Part shown: positions 5,578-12,442 of the stretch, piece by piece
How positions within the stretch are numbered: the stretch's first letter is position 1
Layout of the letters: the number at the start of each line of letters is the position of its first letter
Origin: Oligoflexia bacterium
GTDB taxonomy: Bacteria > Bdellovibrionota > UBA1018
DNA: 12,442 nt
Assembly: GCA_025352185.1 (NCBI GenBank)
Contig: JANXTV010000492.1
Span: 1 to 12,442 of the forward strand
Direction: 5' to 3'
The notes under the pieces: generated by a model
Seen by the model: only the letters and a program-made list of their open reading frames with translations
The model's database searches: none
Told to the model about the DNA's origin: nothing
Translations under genes and position numbers: made by a program

Positions 5578-7410
5578 ATGAGTTTTGATCGCATCAAGCG
5601 GGTGATCTTAGGGAATCCGCTAACCACCGATATGGCGCACCTCGAGCGAATCCCGAAGTGGAAAGCCTTGGCTGTGCTTTCCTCCGACGCGCTTTCGTCA
5701 GTTGCGTACGCAACGGAAGAAATTTTAATTCCGCTGTCCCTTTTCGCGCTGACCGCGGTGGCGTGGTCGATGCCGATTGCAATCGCGATCGGTGCGCTAC
5801 TCTTGATCGTCACGGTTTCCTACCGGCAGACCATCGATGCGTACCCGGGCGGAGGCGGTGCGTACACGGTTGCGAAAGAAAACCTCGGCACGACGGCGGG
5901 GCTCGTGGCCGGTGCTTCCTTACTGATCGATTATACCCTCACCGTTTCGGTGTCGGTGGCGGCCGGCGTGGAAAACGTGGTGTCTGCCTTTCCAGATTTG
6001 GGACCGCATAAGGTTGCCTTCGGGATTCTCGTCATTCTCATCGTAATGTTTCTCAATCTGCGGGGGATTAAGGAATCCTCGAACGTTTTCGCGCTCCCCA
6101 CCTATCTCTTTATTTTTTCCTTTTTAATAATGATCGTGGTTGGAACCTGGCGGTTTGCTTCCGGGGAAGTCGTCCCGGTAGCTCCGATCGTTCACGAGGC
6201 TTATCCGGCGGTGCCCTTATTTCTTTTATTACGCGCGTTCTCTTCGGGATGTTCCGCACTGACGGGAGTGGAGGCGATCTCAAACGGCATACCCGTATTT
6301 CAAGAGCCCGCCCAAAGGAATGCGAAGACGACGATGGTTTGGATGTCGGTCATCCTCGGTGGCTTCTTCCTCGCGATTACTTTACTCGCGCACCTCTACG
6401 GGGTCGTGCCCGGAGAAGGGGAGACGGCGGTTTCCATCCTCGCCCGGAAAATTTTCGGAGAGAGCCCGTTCTATTACGCGATCCCGTCTACGACGGCGCT
6501 GATTCTCTTTCTCGCTGCGAATACGAGTTACGCGGATTTTCCGAGGCTGGCTTCGTTACTCGCGAATGACCGTTTTCTTCCGCGGCAGCTCGCGAGTCTT
6601 GGGGATCGACTCGTTTTTTCGAACGGAATCGTCGGTCTTTCGGCCGGTGCGATTTTCCTCATCGTGATTTTCGGCGGAACGACCCACCATCTGATTCCTC
6701 TTTACGCCGTGGGAGTGTTTCTCTCGTTCACGCTTTCACAGTCCGGAATGGTCGTTCACCACTGGAAGGAGCGAAAGCCTGGGTGGGTAAAGTCCGGAAT
6801 CATTAGCGCGGTCGGGGCCCTCAGTACTTTCGTCGTTTTACTCGTGATCGGTGCGACGAAGTTTCTCCACGGCGCTTGGATGGTAGTTTTACTGATTCCA
6901 CTCCTCGTTTATTTCTTTCGTAAGATTAATCACCACTACATCCAGATCGGAAAACAGCTCTCGGCACCGTCCCGCGACCGGGGAGTGAGTCGTCTCGTCA
7001 GCGCGAAGCACACGGCGATCGTGCCGGTATCGGGCTTACATCCGGGAGTGATCGACGCTCTCCGGTACGCGAGTACCATCGCGAAGGACGTTCGCGCGTG
7101 TTACGTTGAGCTGGATCCCGAGGCGACGGCTCGTCTAAAAGTTCAGTGGGAAAAGCGGGTTCCCGAGATTCCGTTAACGGTCATTAAATCTCCCTTTCGT
7201 TCCGTAATTTCCCCGGTCATTCGATTTGTTGACGACGTGGCTCAAACGTCACACGACGATACGATCACGGTCATTGTGCCGGAGTTCGTCACGCCGAAAT
7301 GGTACCACCAGTTTCTGCATAATCAGACGGCGCTGGTGCTCCGGGCGGCGCTGCGTTCGCGGGAGAATACGATCGTGACGAGTGTAAGGTATCACCTAGA
7401 AGAGTACTGA
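5578..7410 (+). CDS. kimA: KimA-like high-affinity potassium importer (APC superfamily)
   Basis: 610 aa, close to the 607 aa of Bacillus subtilis KimA (YdaO), a proton-coupled potassium symporter. From memory the N-terminal half matches closely: IKRVILGNPL, KALAVLSSDALSSVAYATEE (with the conserved Asp at 37), SYRQTIDAYPGGGGAYTVAK, AGASLLIDYTLTVSVSVAAG, LRAFSSGCSALTGVEAISN, and IPLYAVGVFLSFTLSQSGM. Twelve membrane segments fill about 30-455. The C-terminal 150 residues form the soluble domain (TAIVPVSGLHPGVIDALRYA, KSPFRSVISPVIRF, VTPKWYHQFLHN) that in KimA dimerises and binds c-di-AMP. The ATG at 5578 has GGGAG seven bases upstream and begins the conserved N-terminus. A role in potassium uptake and osmotic or desiccation stress is likely. 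Family assignment is firm; exact substrate is inferred. Confidence 0.88.
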   Translation: MSFDRIKRVILGNPLTTDMAHLERIPKWKALAVLSSDALSSVAYATEEILIPLSLFALTAVAWSMPIAIAIGALLLIVTVSYRQTIDAYPGGGGAYTVAKENLGTTAGLVAGASLLIDYTLTVSVSVAAGVENVVSAFPDLGPHKVAFGILVILIVMFLNLRGIKESSNVFALPTYLFIFSFLIMIVVGTWRFASGEVVPVAPIVHEAYPAVPLFLLLRAFSSGCSALTGVEAISNGIPVFQEPAQRNAKTTMVWMSVILGGFFLAITLLAHLYGVVPGEGETAVSILARKIFGESPFYYAIPSTTALILFLAANTSYADFPRLASLLANDRFLPRQLASLGDRLVFSNGIVGLSAGAIFLIVIFGGTTHHLIPLYAVGVFLSFTLSQSGMVVHHWKERKPGWVKSGIISAVGALSTFVVLLVIGATKFLHGAWMVVLLIPLLVYFFRKINHHYIQIGKQLSAPSRDRGVSRLVSAKHTAIVPVSGLHPGVIDALRYASTIAKDVRACYVELDPEATARLKVQWEKRVPEIPLTVIKSPFRSVISPVIRFVDDVAQTSHDDTITVIVPEFVTPKWYHQFLHNQTALVLRAALRSRENTIVTSVRYHLEEY

Positions 7411-7419
7411 GGGGGGTGA

Positions 7420-7602
7420 TTTCGGACAGGATATCGAACGAGGAACGGCGTTGACGCGCGTGTTTTGCGCTGCGAAGATTTCGACGTGGCGATCACCTTA
7501 CCCTACGGAAAAGTTCACTCGGAGACTCGGCGGCTCTTTAATCACGACGTTACGCCGACTCTCCCGTACTGGATTGCGGGAGCGGAAATGGGATCGGGGT
7601 AG
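7420..7602 (+). pseudogene. Protein-like reading frame without start, possible gene remnant
   Basis: In the 222 bp between the kimA-like and MFS genes, one frame (the same frame as kimA, after two stop codons) stays open for 60 codons and reads like normal protein from about 7465: RCEDFDVAITLPYGKVHSE, then ETRRLFNHDVTPTLPYWIAG, ending AEMGSG before TAG at 7600-7602. It has no ATG and no ribosome-binding site; a TTG at 7465 is the only plausible early start. A rival frame (7451-7636) has TTG after GAGGA and overlaps the MFS start as ATGA, but it is very Arg-rich, as off-frame reads often are. I do not recognise the product; it may be the tail of a lost gene. Confidence 0.25.
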
Positions 7603-7632
7603 CCTAAGGTGGCATTTCTCTTTAGCCCGAGA

Positions 7633-8817
7633 ATGAAAGTTCTCAGTTCTACCGTGATCCGTCTCGGTCTCGTTTCCTTCTTCGCCGACGTCTCGAGTGA
7701 GATGCTTTATCCCATCACCCCGATTTTTCTGACGAAGACACTCGGCGCATCGATGCTATCGGTGGGGCTCATCGAAGGAGTGGCCGAGTCGATCGCGAGC
7801 CTCCTTAAAACTTATTCGGGTGCGCTCTCGGATCGGTTACGGCGACGGCGCCCGTTTATCGTGAGCGGATATTTTTTAGCCGCGGTTGCGAAACCCATTA
7901 TTGGGCTCGCTGCCGGATGGCCCCTCGTTTTATTTGCGCGCGGACTCGACCGGACGGGGAAGGGGATTCGTACCGCCCCTCGGGACGCGCTCCTTTCGGA
8001 TTCCGTCGCTCCGGATGTCCAAGGCGAAGCATTCGGATGGCACCGAATGATGGACACGATGGGAGCTGCCCTCGGTCCGCTCCTCGCGATCTATTACTTA
8101 AACGGCAGTGCCGAAAATCTACGGCCGCTCTATTTTTGGGCCGTAATTCCCGGGCTTGCGTCCGTAGCGATCGCCTTTTCCGTTCGCGAAAGTTCGAAGG
8201 TGGCGCGGCAGAAAGCTTCGTCGAAAAAGGTGTGGCGGTGGCGAGATGCGAGTTCGAGTTTTAGAACCTATCTGTTTGCGTGGGGTGTTTTTTCGGTCGC
8301 GAATTCAAGCGACGTTTTTCTCATTCTGAAAGCGAAAAGTACGGGCTTGAGTTTAAGCACGACGATCCTCATGTACTGCGGATATAACCTGGTGTACGCG
8401 CTCTCGAGCCCGTATCTCGGCAGGCTTTCCGACGGGATGAAACGACGAAACCTTCTCATCACCGGTTTAGTGATTTTCGTGCTCGTATATCTCGGCTTTT
8501 CGGTGGCTACCTCGGCCCTGCAGTTTTGGGCGCTGTTCGCGGCGTACGGCCTCTATATGGGGAGTACGGACGGAGTCGGAAAGGCCCTCGTCGTCGACCT
8601 CGTCCCGCCCGAATTTAAAGGAACGGCGATCGGAATGCTCGGGACGGTAAGTGGAATTTCGATATTACTCGCAAGCTCGGTCGCTGGTTATCTCTGGGAC
8701 CGAGTCGGGCCGAGCGGGACCTTTATTTACGGGGCGGCCGGAGCAGCCGTGGCGATTTTAATTCTTTGTTTTTTACCGGAGCGAAACTCCGCCTTGCTTC
8801 GGCGGGAAACTGCGTAG
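7633..8817 (+). CDS. Major facilitator superfamily transporter
   Basis: 394 aa with about 11-12 membrane segments. MFS motifs are clear: the loop after segment 2 reads GALSDRLRRRRPF (motif A type), and segment 4 and its loop read LFARGLDRTGKGIRTAPRDALLSD, typical of one common subgroup of small-molecule exporters. FGWHRMMDTMGAALGPLLA gives the fifth segment. The second half repeats the loop motif as YLGRLSDGMKRRN. A basic loop (about 190-207, KVARQKASSKKVWR) separates the halves. Substrate unknown; drug or metabolite efflux is likely. ATG 7633 is chosen; it lacks a strong ribosome-binding site. An in-frame GTG at 7609 would add MAFLFSPR. It may be read through from kimA, since no terminator is visible between them. 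It converges on the kinase gene with 41 bp between. Confidence 0.82.
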   Translation: MKVLSSTVIRLGLVSFFADVSSEMLYPITPIFLTKTLGASMLSVGLIEGVAESIASLLKTYSGALSDRLRRRRPFIVSGYFLAAVAKPIIGLAAGWPLVLFARGLDRTGKGIRTAPRDALLSDSVAPDVQGEAFGWHRMMDTMGAALGPLLAIYYLNGSAENLRPLYFWAVIPGLASVAIAFSVRESSKVARQKASSKKVWRWRDASSSFRTYLFAWGVFSVANSSDVFLILKAKSTGLSLSTTILMYCGYNLVYALSSPYLGRLSDGMKRRNLLITGLVIFVLVYLGFSVATSALQFWALFAAYGLYMGSTDGVGKALVVDLVPPEFKGTAIGMLGTVSGISILLASSVAGYLWDRVGPSGTFIYGAAGAAVAILILCFLPERNSALLRRETA

Positions 8818-8858
8818 TTCTAAAGGTCCTTGCTCTTAAACCAGCCGATGGAAAGATA

Positions 8859-10079
8859 CTAACGAGAATGCTTGAAGGAAGGGCTATTGGCCTTAGGATT
8901 GTTCTGGCCCATGTCAGGTGCGAGGCTTAGCCTGGGTGAGCCGCTTACCCGTGGGAGTTCAACCCGGAATAGCGACCCTTTCCCTAAAACACTTTGGAGC
9001 GAAATTTTACCGCTATGCATTTCTACTATCTGCCTGACTATGAATAGTCCAAGGCCCAGACCCGATATCGACTGCTCCGAAGCAACACGTTCGAAGCGTT
9101 CAAATATCTTTTCTTGATTTTCAGGCGCAATCCCCATTCCCTCATCTTCGACCAGGAGAACGGCGCTCTCGCCGGAGGAAGTGACGTTCACGCGAATCGG
9201 TTTACCCGCGCCATACTTAATGGCGTTACTGACCAAGTTAATGACGACCTGCTCGATTCGGTCCGAATCCCAATTTCCATGTGCCTCCTCAAATGAGGAA
9301 AACTCAAGGGAACAGCCCGATGAAGTAGCTGCGGATGTAAATTGGTCGACTACCCGCGCGCTAAGGGCGGCTAAGTCAGTCTGCGACTTTTGAATAGTCA
9401 TCTTACCTGTCCGCATTTGGGTAACATCTAACAGGTTATCAATTAATCGGGAAAGTCGGCCCAGTTGTCGATCATTGTTAATTATATTGCGCTTCAGTTT
9501 ATCTGTGGGGATCTGTTGGTCGGGTGATTGCGAGAGCGACCGGAGTGCCATTTGGCTGGTCAGCTTCAAAGTTGTTAGTGGCGTCTTTAACTCATGACTT
9601 GCCATGGATACGAATTCATCTCGTTGGCGAAGTGAAACTTCTAATTCGGTCACTAACCGCTGTACCTCATACTGTCTTTGTCTCGATCGAATGAGTGACC
9701 GGATGCTGCTGACCAAAGTCGCGGTGTGAAAGGGGCGCTCGATCAGAGTGATGTTTCCAGTGTTTTCGAAAAGTTCGAGTACGTTCAGACCGGAAGGACC
9801 TCTGTCGCGACCCGAGACCATCACGAGTACCGGAATGTCAGACCAAGCTTCTTGGTGAGCAAGGGTCTCCTTGAGTAAACCGACCTCGTCCGATTTCAAT
9901 GCCTCTTCCGCGAGTAGCAAGGCGCCGGCTGGACGCTTTAATCGCTCGACCAGTTCTACGAGTGTCGGAAAACTCTCTGAGGATATCTCAAAGCGGCTTA
10001 GTACTTCTCGTGCAAGTACGGCATCCTTCGCGGTGGGTGCGACGATCAATACGGTGTCATGTTTAGAGTCAGACCCCAT
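8859..10079 (-). CDS. Histidine kinase with N-terminal pseudo-receiver domain
   Basis: 406 aa, no membrane segment. Residues 8-133 have the receiver (REC) fold pattern, but the acidic pair is replaced (VLIVAPT, where DD is expected), the phospho-acceptor Asp is Ala57 (GALLLAEEA) and the Lys is Arg115 (ERPF); only S89 remains. A coiled-coil linker (130-156) leads to a HisKA domain with H162 (FVSMASHELKTPL). The ATPase domain has the N box NLVSNAIKYG (281-290), G1 DEGMGIAP (312-319) and G2 GLGLGLFIVRQ (340-350), all intact. It should phosphorylate its own His and pass phosphate to an unknown regulator, with the pseudo-receiver as a docking or sensing part. A Ser/Pro-rich tail follows residue 380. 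Its ATG directly follows the stop of the KaiC-like gene (TAGATG), with GAGGA about 10 nt upstream, so it is translationally coupled. Confidence 0.88.
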   Translation of the reverse strand: MGSDSKHDTVLIVAPTAKDAVLAREVLSRFEISSESFPTLVELVERLKRPAGALLLAEEALKSDEVGLLKETLAHQEAWSDIPVLVMVSGRDRGPSGLNVLELFENTGNITLIERPFHTATLVSSIRSLIRSRQRQYEVQRLVTELEVSLRQRDEFVSMASHELKTPLTTLKLTSQMALRSLSQSPDQQIPTDKLKRNIINNDRQLGRLSRLIDNLLDVTQMRTGKMTIQKSQTDLAALSARVVDQFTSAATSSGCSLEFSSFEEAHGNWDSDRIEQVVINLVSNAIKYGAGKPIRVNVTSSGESAVLLVEDEGMGIAPENQEKIFERFERVASEQSISGLGLGLFIVRQIVEMHSGKISLQSVLGKGSLFRVELPRVSGSPRLSLAPDMGQNNPKANSPSFKHSR

Positions 10080-11579
10080 CTATTTCAGTCCTCGGGCCGG
10101 CCCACTTTCAATTGATCGTGTAAGTACCGGGATGCCGGAAAGCAGTCCCTGAAACTGAGTGAGCACTGGACCGACTTTTATTCCACTTTCGTCGATGATG
10201 AGTTCACGGATAGTGCTTTCATGTTTTCCACTTCGCTTTTTAATGATCGAGATGGCTTTCCTCACCGATCCATTGGCTTCAAAATAGCGCGTAAGAATCG
10301 CGGTATCGGTAAGGTAAGTGAGATCAATCGGCGACTGGACGTTACCGAACATTCCTTGTTGAGCCATGATAAAAATCGTGACCACTCCGCGAAGACTTAA
10401 GTAAGAAAGAAGCTCGTGAAGTTGTAAGATGAGCGCTTCTTCTTCAGCCATGGCGTGAATGTAGCCATTTAGACTGTCGACTAAAACGAGTTTTACATTA
10501 TCCACTTCCACTGATTTGCAAATATTTTGGGTAAACTCTCCCGGAGATAATTCCGCAGGATCGATTTTTGTAATTTTGATCATCCCCGAACTTAAATGAG
10601 GGACTAGATCCATTCCGAGCTCAGCCAGTCGTTTTATGTAAGTAGCCGTATTTTCATCGAAGAGAAAAATACTTACCTTCTCGCCTCTGGAAGCCATCGT
10701 AAAAGCACATTGAGCGGCTATGGTAGACTTTCCGGTGCCGGCAGGGCCAACAAAAAGTGTGCTGGTACCACGGTCCATTCCGCCGCCGAGCAATGAATCT
10801 AACTCTCGCAGTCCAGTTCCCACGCGGGAATAGTCGGCTTCGTCTGAGTAGTTCGCAGAAATCATTCTCGGGAATACGGTTATTCCACCGCGTTTAATGA
10901 TGTAGTCGTGGTTTCCTTCGGCAAAGCTCGAGCCCCTGAGTTTTACGATATTGAGCCTTCTTCGCGCCCCGCCGAATTCCTTATGAACTCTTTCAAGTTG
11001 AATCACGCCGTGAGCAATGCTCTGGATCTGGAGATCCCGTCCCGTAGAGGTAAGGTCATCAAGAAAGAGTGCCGTCGACTTACGGCCGAGGAATGTCTGT
11101 TTAAGCGCCAGAATTTGTTTTCGGTATCGTAGCGAGCTTTCCGCAAGGAGGAGTAATTCTGAAACTGAATCAAATACGATGCGATCTGGATTCACGCGCT
11201 CGACTTCGGCGAGTAGGGACTTCGTCACTTGACTGAGTTCCACTTCGGAGGGGTGAAACATCGTATTCTGAGATTCCGGTTTAATTTGACCTTCAATCGA
11301 TGAAAGATCAAACAACGCAATTTTTAAAAGATCCCAGCCATGTGAATGGGCGACCTGCAGAAGTTCTTTTCGAGTTTCCGAAAACGTAATGTACAGGCCC
11401 TTCTGACCATGAGGAACGCCCTCGAGCAGAAACTGAAGCCCGAGCGTTGTCTTCCCGGTGCCCGGATTCCCCTGAATGACATAGAGGCGCTCGCTTGGAA
11501 GGCCGCCATCTAAGAGCGCGTCGAGTCCTGCGATACCGGTCGAGTAGCGACGGATCGAAATATCATCTTGAATTTCCAT
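10080..11579 (-). CDS. KaiC-like double RecA-domain ATPase
   Basis: 499 aa, about the length of cyanobacterial KaiC (519). The CI half has Walker A GNPGTGKTT (37-45) and Walker B RIVFDS (133-138); CII has GPAGTGKST (278-286) and LVLVDS (364-369). The catalytic Glu pair is altered: SE (67-68) in CI and DE (308-309) in CII. The Ser431-Thr432 phosphosite pair of clock KaiC corresponds to T421-Y422 in LTYLTDT, so the classic phosphorylation cycle is unlikely. The C-terminal KaiA-binding tail is not recognisable, and no kaiA or kaiB is in the window. KaiC-like proteins of non-cyanobacteria usually act as signalling ATPases in stress adaptation. The ATG has GAGGAG close upstream. It is the first gene of the operon with the kinase, so the two probably form one sensory unit. 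Confidence 0.9.
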   Translation of the reverse strand: MEIQDDISIRRYSTGIAGLDALLDGGLPSERLYVIQGNPGTGKTTLGLQFLLEGVPHGQKGLYITFSETRKELLQVAHSHGWDLLKIALFDLSSIEGQIKPESQNTMFHPSEVELSQVTKSLLAEVERVNPDRIVFDSVSELLLLAESSLRYRKQILALKQTFLGRKSTALFLDDLTSTGRDLQIQSIAHGVIQLERVHKEFGGARRRLNIVKLRGSSFAEGNHDYIIKRGGITVFPRMISANYSDEADYSRVGTGLRELDSLLGGGMDRGTSTLFVGPAGTGKSTIAAQCAFTMASRGEKVSIFLFDENTATYIKRLAELGMDLVPHLSSGMIKITKIDPAELSPGEFTQNICKSVEVDNVKLVLVDSLNGYIHAMAEEEALILQLHELLSYLSLRGVVTIFIMAQQGMFGNVQSPIDLTYLTDTAILTRYFEANGSVRKAISIIKKRSGKHESTIRELIIDESGIKVGPVLTQFQGLLSGIPVLTRSIESGPARGLK

Positions 11580-11631
11580 GGAACTCCTCGCACGTGTCGG
11601 ACATCTTTAGGGAGATCCGCTCGGCAAAACA

Positions 11632-11660
11632 GTCGTAATTTACCTAAATTAGTTCGTCAA
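11632..11660 (-). promoter_or_regulatory. Predicted promoter of the kaiC-like operon
   Basis: Reading the minus strand, TTGACG (11660-11655), 17 nt, then TACGAC (11637-11632). The -35 matches 5/6, the -10 only 3/6, which suits a regulated promoter. Transcription would begin near 11625, leaving about 45 nt of leader with GAGGAG before the ATG at 11579. Confidence 0.42.
11636..11651. promoter_or_regulatory. Operator-like palindrome in the kaiC promoter spacer
   Basis: TAATTTA-CC-TAAATTA is a perfect 7-2-7 inverted repeat and lies between the predicted -35 and -10. A protein bound here would block RNA polymerase. It also covers the stop codon of the decayed frame described at 11649. Confidence 0.45.
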
Positions 11661-11842
11661 TACCGTTCGCCGTTCAAATGAATCGCTCCAGTAATGGACA
11701 AACTTCGCTTTCTCAATTTTGTAAGACTTATGTCCAATATCTACCCAAGTAGGCGTCCCGTATCGTCATAACAATCTCGAAACGCCCATTCCGGGACACA
11801 AAGGACACCTCGAGTGAAAAGATTCAACCGAGGAATGAGCAT
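11649..11842 (-). pseudogene. Decayed reading frame B, upstream of kaiC-like gene
   Basis: Two overlapping minus-strand frames read like parts of one protein. From ATG 11842 a 33-codon frame gives PRLNLFTRGVLCVPEWAFRD and ends at TAG 11741-11743. In another frame, from 11765 to TAA 11649-11651, comes YGTPTWVDIGHKSYK, then IEKAKFVHYWSDSFERR. One frameshift near 11765 would join them. The mix of Trp, Tyr, His and Asp is normal for protein and unlike the Arg/Ser-rich shadows elsewhere in the window. I cannot name the family. A short intact 33-aa peptide gene or chance remains possible. Confidence 0.35.
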
Positions 11843-11877
11843 GCCCCAACCGTTTGGCTTTTCGCGACTTGTTTAAA

Positions 11878-12383
11878 TTAAAGTAGAGCCCGCTGAATTT
11901 TAAGGCGTGCTACCCACGGAAGGTCGTCAATTGCACTCCTTCCTAACCTTCTTCCTAACCTTCTTCTTCCCTTTCGGAGCAGTGAGTTTTTCGTGGGCTT
12001 TCCATACCTCTAGAATAAGACTCTTTCTTTAGGTGAAGCCTCGAACTCAATCTCGATGCGATGTTCGGCCACGAGAGCGTAGCCCGCGGACCGTGGGGAA
12101 TGATCATCAAATGTCACGAAGACATGAGCTGGCGCAGTTTAATTTCTCGAGGTTCTTCCGATAAACGTGAGCGAGAAAGGCAGGTTGATTTTTGTCGTTG
12201 GTGCCGTGCCAGGAGTCGGGCTTGCCCCATTCCGACTGAAAAGTGGCGAGGTCGGACCCCTTTTAGTTTTGGATCTGACCGCGTGTAATCGCTTTTCCTT
12301 TGAAAATATCTACTCCGAGGCCTCCCAGGTGATTCTTCCACCATTTGCGGTCACGTTTTTCGTAGGTGTATCTCTAGCTTCAT
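11878..12383 (-). pseudogene. Decayed reading frame A, unknown product
   Basis: Protein-like pieces follow one another on the minus strand in changing frames. From ATG 12383 comes MKLEIHLRK; removing one A from the A5 run at 12356-12360 would continue it into RDRKWWKNHLGGLGVDIFKG. That frame is cut by TAA (12263-12265) and goes on with QSEWGKPDSWHG and PAFLAHVYRKNLEKLN. A second frame, 12138-12010, gives HVFVTFDDHSPRSAGYALVA and EHRIEIEFEASPKERV. A third, ending 11927, gives LEVWKAHEKLTAPKGKKK. A fourth, ending at TAA 11878, gives AIDDLPWVARLKIQRALL. Together this is a gene of about 165 codons with one nonsense change and several frameshifts. A plus-strand frame (12167-12427) is intact but has no ribosome-binding site. 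Sequencing error is an alternative to true decay. Confidence 0.38.
11940..11963. repeat. Tandem 12-bp repeat, two copies
   Basis: TTCCTAACCTTC occurs twice head to tail (11940-11951, 11952-11963). On the minus strand it codes for a Lys/Arg-rich repeat (KKVRKKVRK) in the tail of decayed frame A. A 12-bp unit keeps the frame, which fits a former coding sequence. Confidence 0.6.
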
Positions 12384-12442
12384 TTTTTCCGGGACCTGAT
12401 TTGTTTCTTAACTGCGAGCTTAAGTAACCGTTGAAACTTCGG
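12380..12442 (-). CDS. Possible C-terminal end of a gene entering from the right edge
   Basis: The minus-strand frame from the window edge stays open for 20 codons (PKFQRLLKLAVKK, then QIRSRKK) and ends in TGA, which overlaps the ATG of decayed frame A as ATGA. A basic tail and an ATGA overlap would suit an operon partner, but 20 codons can be open by chance and the rest lies outside the window. Confidence 0.2.
   Translation of the reverse strand, partial: PKFQRLLKLAVKKQIRSRKK

Noticed and set aside
12167..12427. Plus-strand open frame of 86 codons near the right edge
   Set aside because: GTG start without ribosome-binding site. It is the codon-aligned complement of a minus-strand decayed frame, and neighbouring minus-strand pieces look more protein-like. 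Not fully excluded.

Overview
The window looks like chromosomal DNA of a Gram-negative, free-living bacterium. Five products carry export signals, including a lipoprotein with a lipobox, and DUF4142, DUF3494, BrkB/YihY and KaiC-like families occur together. Base composition is moderate, near 50-55% GC by eye. A delta-proteobacterial or Bdellovibrionota-like host would fit, but no marker gene settles this. There is no rRNA, tRNA, CRISPR array or intact mobile element.

Left part (1-4362). A minus-strand pair encodes an HPF/RaiA-like protein and an Hsp20 with a signal peptide, behind a leader of about 190 nt with two GC-rich hairpins. Next come an orphan plus-strand terminator, a small helical protein behind a structured leader, and a secreted metallo-beta-lactamase-fold hydrolase close to methyl parathion hydrolase. 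A periplasmic DUF4142 protein (minus) and a BrkB/YihY membrane protein (plus) follow. The hydrolase and BrkB genes share a 42-nt upstream box at exactly the same distance from their ATGs, and both lack a clear Shine-Dalgarno sequence.

Middle (4369-8817). A DUF3494 ice-binding-like lipoprotein (minus) is divergent from a KimA-like potassium importer (plus) across 441 bp that contains palindromes and a sigma70-type promoter. After kimA come an unassigned protein-like reading frame without a clear start and an MFS transporter.

Right part (8859-12442). A minus-strand two-gene operon encodes a double-domain KaiC-like ATPase and a histidine kinase with an N-terminal degenerate receiver. The ATPase stop codon directly abuts the kinase start. 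Its likely promoter holds a near-perfect palindrome in the spacer. The roughly 740 bp further upstream contain no intact recognisable gene but several protein-like pieces on the minus strand, broken by stops and frameshifts; I read these as decayed genes.

Functionally, many of the genes fit stress physiology: protein protection, ribosome hibernation, potassium uptake, ice or surface binding, and signal integration by the KaiC/kinase pair. That grouping is inference. The most interesting items are the twin promoter box, the KaiC/pseudo-receiver kinase operon with its operator-like palindrome, the decayed region upstream of it, and the lactonase-like signature of the parathion-hydrolase relative.
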